Assembly (NCBI RefSeq): GCF_047511655.1
Contig: NC_133397.1
Location: forward strand, 123,717,308-123,781,307
DNA length: 64,000 nucleotides
Direction: 5' to 3'
Source: Castor canadensis
Lineage: Eukaryota; Chordata; Mammalia; Rodentia; Castoridae
A program made the translations under genes and the position numbers. The notes under the pieces were generated by a model, which saw nothing but the letters and a program-made list of their open reading frames with translations, was not told the origin of the DNA and did no database searches. Below, in pieces: positions 55,170-64,000 of the stretch. Each line of letters starts with the position of its first letter. Positions within the stretch are counted from its first letter, which is position 1.

Positions 55170-55291
55170 TTTTTTGATTTGGGGTCAGGGTCTTGCTATG
55201 TAGCCTACCCAGGTAGTTCTCAAACTCTCGATCCTCCTGCCTTGGCCTCCCAGATGCTGGGATTACAGGCATGTACCACTATGCCCAGTTG
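55170..55291 (-). mobile_element. B1-like SINE monomer, antisense
   Basis: 'tcagggtcttgctatgtagc', 'ctcgatcctcctgccttggc' and 'tgctgggattacaggcatgt'. It faces the sense B1 at 54916-55060 at a distance of about 110 bp, forming an inverted pair able to fold in RNA. Confidence 0.9.
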
Positions 55292-55474
55292 ACATTTTAA
55301 AAAAAAATACAGTTTTAAAAAATATAATAAACTATTAATGTTATAATGAAATTAATTATCTAACTATTTGCAGTGCTAAGCGAGTACTCTGACTGACATG
55401 CCAGCCTAATTTTACAGTTGTGACTTAAAAATGATTGCGATCTGTGGTCTGTAATATTTTTTCCCATGATTTTA

Positions 55475-55935
55475 AAAATCAGGATATGTTTGTTGCACAG
55501 GGGGATTCATTGTGACAATTCCATATAGGCTTATATTGCACATTGGTTAGATCACCCCCACCATCTCTTCCCTCAACCCCTCCCCTGCCCCACTTAAAGC
55601 AGTTGCAAGAGATTTCTTTGTTCTATTTCTTATAAGTATATGAAGTCCATCAACCACATCCCCTCACCTTCATCTCCTTCATTCCCCCTCCCCCTCCCAC
55701 TAGTACTCCCCCACTGTACCTATCATAGTTGTGTCTTTCGTTATTAATATTTAAGTTGATGTTCAAAGGAGTTTCTCAGTGGATCCCCGCTGTGAGTCTA
55801 CTTTACTGTGGTCTATTCAACCCCTTCCATTGCTCAACCTCACCCCTTTACCTCCCACCCCCTGTTTTTCAACAGCTCTCAGTACACATTCTTGGTTCCT
55901 CTACCCTCACAGATGTTACGATACTGTTGATGCTC
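55475..55935 (-). mobile_element. L1 3' end (older subfamily), antisense
   Basis: 'tgttgcacagggggattcat', 'tgtgacaattccatatagg', 'cacccccaccatctcttcc' and 'catcaaccacatcccctcac', continuing into diverged 3' UTR ('gatgttcaaaggagtttctc', 'cttggttcctctaccctcac'). Confidence 0.65.
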
Positions 55936-56019
55936 TATTGTAAAAAGCCCCTGAAAGGGAGTTTGACAGTTTTTTATGAAACTAGACCCAGTGAATTAAA
56001 AACTTTTATTTATACAAAA

Positions 56020-56110
56020 ACTTCCATGCAAGTGTTTATACCATCTTTATCAGAATCATTAAAAACTGGAAGCCACAGAAATGTCTTCCAGCAAGGGACA
56101 GGATAAATGT
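56020..56110 (+). mobile_element. Old L1 ORF2 end fragment
   Basis: 'gcaagtgtttataccatctt', 'aaactggaagccacagaaat' and 'gtcttccagcaagggacagg' follow the ORF2 C-terminal order. The copy probably continues at 56385 after SINE insertions. Confidence 0.55.
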
Positions 56111-56190
56111 CCCGTGGCAGGTCCATCCCAAGGCTCACCATTCAGCCCTTCACAGGAATGAGCCACTGACTCACATGGTGGATCTAGTTT

Positions 56191-56382
56191 GCTTTTTTTG
56201 AGATGGGATCTCACTATGTAGCAAAAATCCTCTTCTTCAGCCTCCAAAGGGCTCTGGTCACATCTGTGCCCACCACACTTGGCTGAGTGGCAACATTTTT
56301 TTTGGCAGCACTGGGGTTTGAGCTCAGGGCCTCACCCTTGCTAGGCAAGTGCTCTTACCACTTGAGCCATTCCACCAGCTCA
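56191..56382 (-). mobile_element. B1-like and ID-like SINE units, antisense, side by side
   Basis: B1-like at 56191-56285 (tttttgagatgggatctcac, 'atgtagc', 'cccaccacacttggct') and ID at 56297-56382 (gcagcactggggtttgagct, 'tgctaggcaagtgctcttac'). The order is reversed relative to a normal antisense dimer (where ID comes first), so these are two separate insertions. Confidence 0.8.
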
Positions 56383-56384
56383 CG

Positions 56385-56690
56385 ACATGTGAATCTTAAA
56401 TGAGTTTTCCTGAGTGATAGAAGCCAGATCCCAAAGGCTACACATTATACCATTCCATTTCATTCACAGGATATTTTGGGAAAGGCAGGAAACAGGTCAG
56501 TGGTTGTCGAGTACTAAGGGTGGATGGAAAGGGGCACTGGATGGCTAAAAAGGGGAGACACGTGAACAATTTAGGGTGGTGGAATTAGTCTGCATGGTAC
56601 TTAAGGGTGGTGTGGGCATAACTTCATTCTTGAAAATCCATAGATGCACATCACATGGAGTGAACTTTAATGTATGCAAACTATAAAAAA
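56385..56690 (+). mobile_element. Old L1M-type 3' fragment
   Basis: 'tgagtgatagaagccagatc', 'attataccattccatttcat', 'tcagtggttgtcgagtacta' and 'gaactttaatgtatgcaaac' match L1M 3' wording. Confidence 0.65.
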
Positions 56691-56881
56691 ATCAGCCAGG
56701 TGGCTGAGGTCCCAGGATGGAATGCTGACTGTGGCAAATGAATCTAACTATATTACAAATATGCAACAAAATACACAGCAGGTATGTATGTATGTATAGA
56801 CTAAGAGTCTAAAGGGAAAAGAGATGGCGTGAGCACATTAGGAAATTAGTGTTTGACTGGAGATTGTTAGGGTGAAGACTG

Positions 56882-56888
<7 letters not shown>

Positions 56889-56940
<52 letters not shown>
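56889..56940. repeat. Compound microsatellite (CT)n(TA)n
   Basis: About 16 CT units run directly into about 10 TA units, immediately before the 5' end of the SINE at 56942. Confidence 0.95.
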
Positions 56941-56941
56941 G

Positions 56942-57163
56942 GGTCTGGCATGGTGACTCAGTTCTGTAATCCTAGCTATCTTGGGAGGTGTAGGTTGAGG
57001 ATTGCTGTATTGCTGTTCCAGGATGGCTGGACAAAAAGCATGAGACTCTATCTGAAAAATAACTAAAGCCAAAAGGCTGGTGGAGTGGCTCAAGTGGTAG
57101 AGCACCTGCCTAGCAAGACCACGTCCTGAGTTCAAACCCCAGTACTACCACCAAACAAACAAC
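56942..57163 (+). mobile_element. B1-ID dimeric SINE
   Basis: B1-like head (ggtctggcatggtgactcag, 'gtaatcctagctatctt', 'aggatggctggacaaaaagc') and ID tail (ggctggtggagtggctcaag, 'gagcacctgcctagcaag', 'ctgagttcaaaccccagtac'). Confidence 0.9.
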
Positions 57164-57476
57164 CAACTTCTCCTACCCCTAAACTCTAGATATAAACACT
57201 GTACTCTGGTTATTATTTGTTTTTTTGCTGCGATATATATGAGTTAACATTTCTGAAACAGATTTGCCTTTACACTGCTATTAACAAACAAGTAAGTGGA
57301 TGGTGCATGGGTGTTTCTAGCTGTTAGAGTAGGAGGTGTGTCCCCAAGTGAGCAAGAGGCCAAGGCTAAAGGATCCCTGTGGTGCTGGAGTTCCTGCAAC
57401 AGTATGAGGTATGGATGTGTGCATGCATGCACAATAAACACACACGTGGATTAATACAGAAGTTTTCATCTTGTTT
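57164..57476. other. Unique-looking sequence
   Basis: Nothing recognised. Confidence 0.35.
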
Positions 57477-57778
57477 TTGAGGTACTGGGGTAGGTTTGAA
57501 TTCAGAGCCTTACACTTGCTAGGCAGGCGCTCCACTCCTTGGGCCACGCTCCCTAGCGCTTTTCTGCTTTAGTTATTTTTTGGATAGAGCTTTGTGATCT
57601 TGCATTGCACAAGTGTCTCCTGCATAGCTGGGACTGCAAACACACACCACCATATCCAGATTATTTGTTGAGCTGGAGTCTCACTAACCCTTTTTGCCTG
57701 GGCTAGCCTCAAACCACCATTCTCTAGATCTCTGCCTCCCAAGTAGCTGGAATTACAGGCATGCACCACCATGCCAAA
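57477..57778 (-). mobile_element. Three-part SINE (B1-B1-ID), antisense
   Basis: ID (ggtactggggtaggtttgaa, 'tgctaggcaggcgctcc'), then one B1-like unit ending 'acacacaccaccatatccag' and a second ending 'aattacaggcatgcaccacc'. Same architecture as the copies at 204, 1297 and 5939. Confidence 0.85.
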
Positions 57779-58297
57779 CCCAGAAAATCTTTTAGCTGTG
57801 TGTGCATATGCGGTTGATATATATTCAGTGCCTAGCTTTATCTAATTGGAGAAGTGCACTCCTCACCTCCACCCTGCCAATGAGAGACAAGTACTCCAGA
57901 ACACTTGTTTGCAAAGTATAATTTTCCAATTAAAGGAAGCAGAGGTCCTTGGAAAAATGGCTGGTTCTAGGCTTGGACTGGGTAAGGCAAGTGCAAGTTG
58001 AGCCTGGAGCACTTTTAGTCCTGCGAAGTAAAAGTGCCAAAAAAACCCTGAAGGATGGTGACTCTGCAATGACACAGGTGTCAACAAAAGGAATGCCCAG
58101 TGTCCAGAGTTGAAATTATTTGGGCAGCAAGATGATCACGTGGTAGGGTATTGAACTATGAAATGCTATGTACACACACACACTCATACTGACATATGCA
58201 AATGATCGCATAAAATGTGGGAGAAGAGAAACCTCCCCACAGGAGAATTCCAGGTTATGTACAGGGATCACTCCTCTCTTTGCAAGTACGGTTGAAT
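57779..58297. other. Unique-looking sequence
   Basis: Nothing recognised. Confidence 0.35.
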
Positions 58298-58310
58298 TTA
58301 CTGCATTACT
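58298..58310. repeat. Target-site duplication, left copy
   Basis: The sequence ttactgcattact precedes the antisense L1 T run and recurs at 59260-59272. Confidence 0.85.
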
Positions 58311-59259
58311 TTTTTTTTCTTTTATTATTCATATGTGCATACACAGCTTGGGTCATTTCTCCCCCCTGCCCCCACCCCCTCCCTTACCACCCACTCCGCC
58401 CCTTCCCTCTCCTCCCCACCCCCTCAATACCCAGCAGAAACTATTTTGCCCTTATTTCTAATTTTGTTGTAGAGAGAGTATAAGCCATAATAGGAAGGAA
58501 CAAGGGTTTTTGCTGGTTGAGATAAGGATAGCTATACAGGGAGTTGACTCACATTAATTTCCTGTGCGTGGGTGTTACCTTCTAGGTTAATTCTTTTTGA
58601 TCTAACCTTTTCTCTAGTTCCTGGTCCCCTTCTCCTATTAGCCTCAGTTGCTTTTAAGGTATCTGCTTTAGTTTCTCTGCGTTAAGGGCAACAAATGCTA
58701 GCTAATTTTTTAGGTGTCTTACCTATCCTCACCTCTCCCTTGTGTGCTCTCGCTTTTATCATGTGCTCAAAGTCCAATCCCATTGTTGTGTTTGCCCTTG
58801 ATCTAATGTCCGCATATGAGGGAGAACATACGATTTTTGGTCTTTTGAGCCAGGCTAACCTCACTCAGAATGATGTTCTCCAATTCCATCCATTTACCAG
58901 CAAATGATAACATTTCATTCTTTTTCATGGCTGCATAAAATTCCATTGTGTATAGATACCACATTTTCTTAATCCATTCGTCAGTGCTGGGGCATCTTGG
59001 CTGTTTCCATAACTTGGCTATTGTGAATAGTGCCGCAATAAACATGGGTGTGCAGGTGCCTCTGGAGTAACCTGTGTCACAGTCTTTTGGGTATATCCCC
59101 AAGAGTGGTATTGCTGGATCAAATGGTAGATCAATGTCTAGCTTTTTAAGTAGCCTCCAAATTTTTTTCCAGAGTGGTTGTACTAGTCTACATTCCCACC
59201 AACAGTGTAAGAGGGTTCCTTTTTCCCCGCATCCTCGCCAACACCTGTTGTTGGTGGTG
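58311..59259 (-). mobile_element. Young 5'-truncated LINE-1 (copy C)
   Basis: About 950 bp. On the minus strand it starts just upstream of the Cys/His motif of ORF2, includes the ORF2 end and the 3' UTR with its C-rich plus-strand run (58361-58431), and ends in an A tail. A duplication of 13-14 bp flanks it. The sequence is very close to copy A. Confidence 0.95.
58803..59259 (-). pseudogene. L1 ORF2 C-terminal fragment (copy C)
   Basis: The frame is open for about 150 codons from the truncation point to the TAG stop at 58803, including the CWRGCG..HCWWEC motif. It has no ATG until the middle (59102). A remnant without enzymatic domains. Confidence 0.9.
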
Positions 59260-59272
59260 TTACTGCATTACT
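59260..59272. repeat. Target-site duplication, right copy
   Basis: Matches 58298-58310. Possibly one base longer on the right. Confidence 0.85.
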
Positions 59273-59819
59273 TCTGAAACATAGAGGAGGGAGTGGTGAG
59301 AACATAAACCTAACACTGGAGAAACCTGTAGGTAAAACCTTCCTTAACCACGTGACAAGTAATGTCTTATCGTGTCCCCATGTGTGATCAGAAGGACACT
59401 TCACCTCTGTGGCATTCTTACCCTAAACCCATCATCCAGGCTAGTCATGAGAAAACCATCAGCCAAAACCAGTTCTCAGGACACTACAAAACATGATGGG
59501 AATGCCTTTAAAACTCTCAAGGTCGTGAAAAACAAGGAAAGAAGGAACAACTTTCACAAGCCAGGGGACATGAGGGTGACATAATAAACTCAGTGTGGTG
59601 CCCTGGATTGGGTACTGGACTAGCAAAAGAACACGAATAGAAAAATGAATCATAGTTCAAAATAGGTCTGGAGCTGGCTTCACACCAACACACCAGTGCT
59701 GGCATCTTGCTGACAACTGATCTTGGAAGTGTGAGGTGACAGGACAGGAGAAACTAAGGTTGGGTGAGGGGATACCCAACTCTTGGCACTATTTCCACAG
59801 CTTTTCTGTAGGCCTAAAG
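59273..59819. other. Unique-looking sequence
   Basis: Nothing recognised. Confidence 0.35.
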
Positions 59820-59918
59820 CTTTCCTTCTTCCCTCTCTTCCTCCCTTCCTTCCTTCCTTCCTTCCTCCCTCCCTCCCTCCTTCCCTCCATCTCTTCATCC
59901 CTTCCTCCCTCCCTTCCT
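59820..59918. repeat. (CCTT)n / (CCCT)n pyrimidine tract
   Basis: About 100 bases of C and T made of 'cctt' then 'ccct' units, ending exactly at the antisense ID 3' end of the next SINE, so it likely grew from that SINE's tail. Confidence 0.92.
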
Positions 59919-60110
59919 GAGACTGGGATTTGAACTCAGGGCTTCATGCTTGCAAAGCAGGTACCCTACTGCTTGAGCCACACCTCCAGTCCAATTTGCT
60001 CTGGTTATTTTGCAGATAGGGTCTCAGGAACTGTTTGCCCAGGCTGCCCTCAAATGGTGATCCTCCTGATCTGAGCCTCCCAAGTAGCTAGGATTACAGG
60101 CTCCCAGCTA
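59919..60110 (-). mobile_element. B1-ID dimeric SINE, antisense
   Basis: ID (gagactgggatttgaactca, 'cttgcaaagcaggtacccta') and B1 (gtttgcccaggctgccctca, 'taggattacaggctcccagc'). The B1 start is slightly truncated. Confidence 0.88.
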
Positions 60111-60174
60111 GCCTAATGTCATATTAAAAAAAAGTTTCATTAAAAAAGAGCTCTGATGTTAAAATCTTAGTTAA

Positions 60175-60350
60175 TTTGCTCAACAAATAGCTATTGGAAA
60201 CCTACTATCTCTAGTCCCTGTCACACTAATGAATGAGCTGGATGCCACCTCTGTCTTCCTGGAACTTAGAGCTTTAGTGGCAGATACAGATGACAGGGAT
60301 GTTGAAAACACCTTGCTGAGTGCTTTGAGACAGTGCCAGAGGGTTAAAAT
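60175..60350 (-). mobile_element. L2 LINE 3' fossil, antisense
   Basis: 'tgctcaacaaatagctattg', 'tgtcttcctggaacttagag' and 'ctttagtggcagatacagat' follow the antisense L2 3' end. Confidence 0.5.
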
Positions 60351-60753
60351 ATGCATTGCTCTCCTCTGCTGAAGTTAATAAATATGGCGTGCTAATTAGA
60401 TCTTGGGACACATGGAACATATGGTACACCAAAATAAATCTGTTGAATATTTCTCATATTAGATTATTCCTATCAGCTGAACTACTTGGCAGGTATTTTA
60501 AAAGGATTTTTATTAAAGAAATTTAGGAATATTCTTTTTGTGACAAATGCCTTAAATTGATTTATTTTCAACTTTTAATTTTTAAATTGTATAGTCATTG
60601 TTTATTACTGGAGTACAATGTGCTATTTGGGAATATTCTTTAGCTTATTGTACTTTATGGACCTTACAAAGCTTTTTCTCTTTTTCATATAAAAATTTAA
60701 AAGTTATAATAGATAACCCATAATATATTTTTAAGTTTTAAAAGTCTGTGGGT
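60351..60753. other. AT-rich sequence
   Basis: AT-rich with no recognised feature. Confidence 0.35.
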
Positions 60754-60983
60754 TGTTTATTGCAGCACTCTTCACAATAACAATAGCCAACTTATGGAAA
60801 CAGCTGAGATGCCCCACTACTGACGAATGGATTAAGAAAATATGGTATCTACACACAATGGAATTTTATGCAGCCATGAAGAAGAATGGTAAATGGATGG
60901 AATTGGAGAACATCATTCTGAGTGAGGTTAGCCTGGCCCAAAAGACCAAAAATCGTATGTTCTCCCTCATATGTGGACATTAG
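60754..60983 (+). pseudogene. L1 ORF2 extreme C-terminus (copy D)
   Basis: About 76 codons to the TAG stop. Relative to copy A it has a two-codon insertion near 60780 (ACAATA repeated) and lacks six codons (EMLSFA) after the AAMKKN sequence near 60890. Both changes are in frame. Confidence 0.85.
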
Positions 60984-61490
60984 ATCAAGGGCAAACACAA
61001 CAATGGGATTGGACTTTGAGCACATGATAAAGTGAGAGCACACATGGGAGATATGAGGATAGGTAAGACACCTAAAAAATTAGCTAGCATTTGTTGCCCT
61101 CAATGCAGAGAAACTAAAGCAGATACTTTAAAGCAACTGAGGCCAATAGGAGAAGGGGACCAGGAACTACAGAAAAGGTGAGATCAAAAAGAGTTAACCT
61201 AGAAGGTAACACCCACGCACAGGAAATCAATGTGAGTCAATGCCCTGTATAGCTATCCTTATCTCAAGTGGCAAAAACCCATGTTCCTTCATAATTATTG
61301 CTTATACTCTCTCTTTAACAAAATTAGAGATAAGGGCAAAATAGTTTCTGCTGGGTATCGAGGGGGTGGAGGGGAGAGGGAGGGGGCGGAGTGGGTGGTA
61401 AGGGAGGGGATGGGGGCAGGGGGGAGAAATGACCCAAACATTGTATGCATATATGAATAATAAAACAATAAAAATTTTTGAAAAAATTAT
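60754..61490 (+). mobile_element. Young 5'-truncated LINE-1 (copy D)
   Basis: About 740 bp, starting at 'tgtttattgcagcac', with the ORF2 end, 3' UTR and G-rich run (61359-61427), ending in an A/T-rich tail. I see no clear target-site duplication. It lies in opposite orientation to copy C with about 1.5 kb between them. Confidence 0.92.
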
Positions 61491-61531
61491 CAATTTCTGC
61501 TACATGGAAATAAAAATAAAAATAAAAGTCC

Positions 61532-61723
61532 ATGGGTGCCAGGTGCCAGTGGCTCACACCTGTGAGCTACTCAGCTACTCAGGACACAGAGATCAGGAGG
61601 ATCGAGGTTCAGGGCCAGCCCAGGCAAATAGTTCTGCGACACTTTATCTTGAAAAATAATCCATCACAAAAAAAGGGCTGGTGTTGTGGCTCAAGTCATA
61701 GGCCCTGAGTTCAAACCTCAGTA

Positions 61724-61760
<37 letters not shown>
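61532..61760 (+). mobile_element. B1-ID dimeric SINE ending in (CA)n
   Basis: B1-like head (gtgccaggtgccagtggctc, 'gatcaggaggatcgaggttc', 'gggccagcccaggcaaatag'), then ID (gggctggtgttgtggctcaa, 'ctgagttcaaacctcagtac'). The ID centre lacks part of the A-box side. The tail is a perfect (CA)n run, 61725-61758. Confidence 0.9.
61725..61758. repeat. (CA)n microsatellite at a SINE tail
   Basis: About 17 CA units starting inside the SINE's final 'taccaca'. Confidence 0.95.
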
Positions 61761-61762
<2 letters not shown>

Positions 61763-62538
61763 TCAGTGAGCTTTTCAAATAGTGGCATTTTTCTTGGCCT
61801 GCTTCTTAGAACAATAATACTCTGTTTCTCTGAGAATTTATAGTCTATGGATGCATAGGGAAGGGGGGCTTCCTTGAGCCCAAACTTGTACATACTTCAA
61901 CTGGAGCGGGGGAGGGGTGACTATGAGCCCTGGCTGATCCCACCACCTGCCATTGTTACATGGAAAGTACAAACCAGAGGCTGGCATGGAACCCAAGAAA
62001 TTTCTAAGAATGCATTTGGGAAGCTCCCCTCCCCTTCCTCTGCTTCCTCTAAAGGGAGATACTAGAAAAGCTAGTACTAATGGGGCAGGGAGAATAAAAA
62101 CCAAAAAGAAATAAAAACAGAAACCAAAACAGATTACTTTTACTGGAAGCAAATGTAATACCACTCTTTTTCAAAACCTCAGCACTTGGACTGTTTTATT
62201 AGCCTCCTGCCTTACCTGCCTGCTACCATTCTCTCTCCTTCACTTTATTCTGAAAACTACTTTCTTAAAAGTTCTTAACACATTTTAGTTACAATGTAAC
62301 TTTCATGATCAAAAACTTTCAGTGACTCATTACCATCCCAGGGAGATAATCCAAACATTTCAATTTTACTTTTCAAGTCTTTAGATGATTAACCAAACCA
62401 CAAAACTTTCCTGGGCACTGTTTCTTAGGTGAAAAATGACATTGATATGTAAAAACTTACAAATTATCTCAACAGCCTAGTGGAGATACATGTGTAGCTA
62501 ATTTTTTAAATTAGTAAAATCTAGCATTTTGGTAGGCT
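61761..62538. other. Unique-looking sequence
   Basis: Nothing recognised. Confidence 0.35.
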
Positions 62539-62540
62539 GA

Positions 62541-62558
62541 TCTATCTATCTATCTATC
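62541..62558. repeat. (TCTA)n microsatellite
   Basis: Four to five units of 'tcta'. Confidence 0.85.
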
Positions 62559-62589
62559 AATCATCAATTCCCACTAGTAGAACTTAGTG

Positions 62590-62968
62590 TGGATATAAAT
62601 GTGGATGTGATGTGGAAATGTCACAAGGAAACTCTCCTGTATAACTATCCTAAACAAGCAAAAATATCATTTTTTTTCTTTTACAAAATTGGAGAACAGG
62701 TTGGTGGAACAGGTCCTGTTTAGGGAGCTGGTACCAGTGGGAGGAAGGAGGAGGTGGGAAAATGGTGAAGAAGGTGAATATGGTGCAAATACTGCGTACA
62801 CGCATATGTAAATGCAAAAAATGACACCTGTTGAAACTGCTCCAGGAATGGGAGGAGGGGAAATACAGGAGAATGATGGAGGGGTGAATTCAAATATGAT
62901 ATATTTGATATATTGTAAGAACTTTTGTAAATGCCACAATGTACCCCCAGCACAATAAAAAAAAAAAG
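62590..62968 (+). mobile_element. L1 3' end (older subfamily)
   Basis: A complete sense example of the second 3' UTR type: 'aatgtcacaaggaaactctc', 'gaacaggtcctgtttaggga', 'cacctgttgaaactgctcca', 'gagaatgatggaggggtgaa' and 'cacaatgtacccccagcaca', ending in an A run at 62958-62968. Confidence 0.85.
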
Positions 62969-63859
62969 AAATAATCTAAGTATACAATAAATATTTATTA
63001 ATGAACTGAGTTCAAGTTGTTCAGTTGTTTGAAGGTCCTAAAACCTACATTTAAGCTTGGCATACTCCAAGTATAATAAAGTTTGTCAGAATAATGAAAA
63101 AAATAAATGCAGATGTGATTTGCCCCACTTTCCAATGTTATATAGACTTATCTATACAAGTGTTTATGATTTCGATTACCTTAATTGAAGCATGCTAAAT
63201 GCACCTCATAAGCAAAGGAAAGAAATTACACCTTTATTATTTATTAGACCTTGGATGAATCCTGGCAATATTAAGATACAAGAATGTTCTTTGGTTCCTG
63301 CTATATATTTTCAGGAGGTTTAGTAAATAATTGCTGTAACTTAATCTCATAATCTTCAAAAGCCTCTTTAGCAAACTCCTGCTAACATCTGCTCCCACTG
63401 TGGTTAATTATAAAACAATTAGTTTCTAATGAGGTTTTTGCTTCCTTACTCTGTTTACCAGCACAGGTCTGACATCCGCCTATTGATAGAGATGTGTGGA
63501 AGCATCATTTTCTTCCTTTTCTTCTAAATCTTGATTCTGGAAGCCCTGGTAGAATAGTTAAGGAGATTCCTTAATAGTTGACAAGGGAAGTCTTTTATTC
63601 TCTTTCTGTTTTCATGGTACACAAATTTCCTCGTTTCCGCTACTGAGCTGGGATTTAGAAAAAGGAAGGAGTAAGGAGTGGAACATTCCTGTCCTTCCTG
63701 GCTTTTCAGCTTCATTAGTGAAATTTTTGCACGACATGACTTTTACCAAGAGGACAGTGGGGGCAATGTTTACCAAGAACGTTTGTCAGTGTACAACTGT
63801 GACAGAAATGGTGTGATTCCAGGGCAGAGTTTTACGTCTAGCTCAGGCTGTCATCAAAA
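62969..63859. other. Unique-looking sequence
   Basis: AT-rich at first. No exon or repeat recognised. Confidence 0.35.
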
Positions 63860-64000
63860 GAAGAGAATTAGTATTTACTGAGCACCTCCTGTGTGTCAGG
63901 TGTGTGAGAAATATGCTCCCCTGTCCAAACTCAAAGAATGGACTCAGAAACATGGAGTGCAGTGGAAGTGAGACTTGAATGGGGACCTTGCCAGGTCAGG
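63860..64000 (-). mobile_element. Possible MIR/L2-type fossil, antisense
   Basis: 'agtatttactgagcacctcc', 'tgtgtgtcaggtgtgtgag' and 'gtgagacttgaatggggac' have the antisense MIR order. It runs off the window end. Confidence 0.4.

Overview
The window looks like nuclear DNA of a placental mammal, from a non-coding (intergenic or intronic) region of a rodent. There is no bacterial-style gene density. It holds many SINEs built from a B1-like (7SL-derived) head and an ID-like (tRNA-derived) tail, several copies of one young LINE-1 family, older L1 3' ends, MaLR-type LTR elements, and L2, MIR and MER5-like fossils. SINEs of this type with this L1 fit a castorimorph rodent, most likely a beaver. That species call is from memory of the repeat style and was not tested by alignment. 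No functional protein-coding gene or structural RNA gene could be supported.

Layout. 1-12.6 kb: scattered SINEs on an old L1 remnant, a repeat-poor stretch (about 6.7-11.4 kb) and a long L2 fossil on the minus strand. 12.7-14.45 kb: a young 5'-truncated L1 on the minus strand with a 17-bp target-site duplication. 15.5-16.3 kb: an LTR nested head-to-head inside another LTR. 17.1-17.95 kb: L2 and old L1 fossils. 18.9-21.3 kb: the best L1 copy, plus strand, with an unbroken reverse-transcriptase-to-C-terminus frame. 21.3-28.4 kb: mostly unique DNA with MIR/L2 fossils, SINEs and a pyrimidine tract. 28.8-30.25 kb: an L1 with a twin-priming inversion. 31.2-32.25 kb: a broken retrocopy that I read as the ETS-factor gene SPIC, joined to an L1 3' end. 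33-33.7 kb: an L2 split by a SINE. 37.6-40.05 kb: a MaLR element with both LTRs and its internal region. 41.4-43.2 kb: a pile of antisense L1 remnants with a tiny L1 insertion of about 85 bp. 44.7 kb: a MER5-like DNA transposon. 45.3-50.8 kb: two SINEs, an old L1 3' end, and an L1 fossil holding ORF1, endonuclease and C-terminal pieces with an antisense L1 tail inside it. 51.5-57.8 kb: dense SINEs and old L1 3' ends. 58.3-61.5 kb: two more young L1 tails in opposite orientation. 61.5-64 kb: a SINE, an L1 3' end and unique sequence.

How the parts relate. The L1 machinery probably made most of what is seen: its own truncated copies, the SINEs and the SPIC retrocopy. The four young L1 copies form two inverted pairs (12.7/18.9 kb and 58.3/60.75 kb). 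The most informative objects are the SPIC-L1 chimera, the twin-primed L1, the micro L1 insertion, the nested LTRs and the three-part SINEs. I did not find a convincing new biological system.
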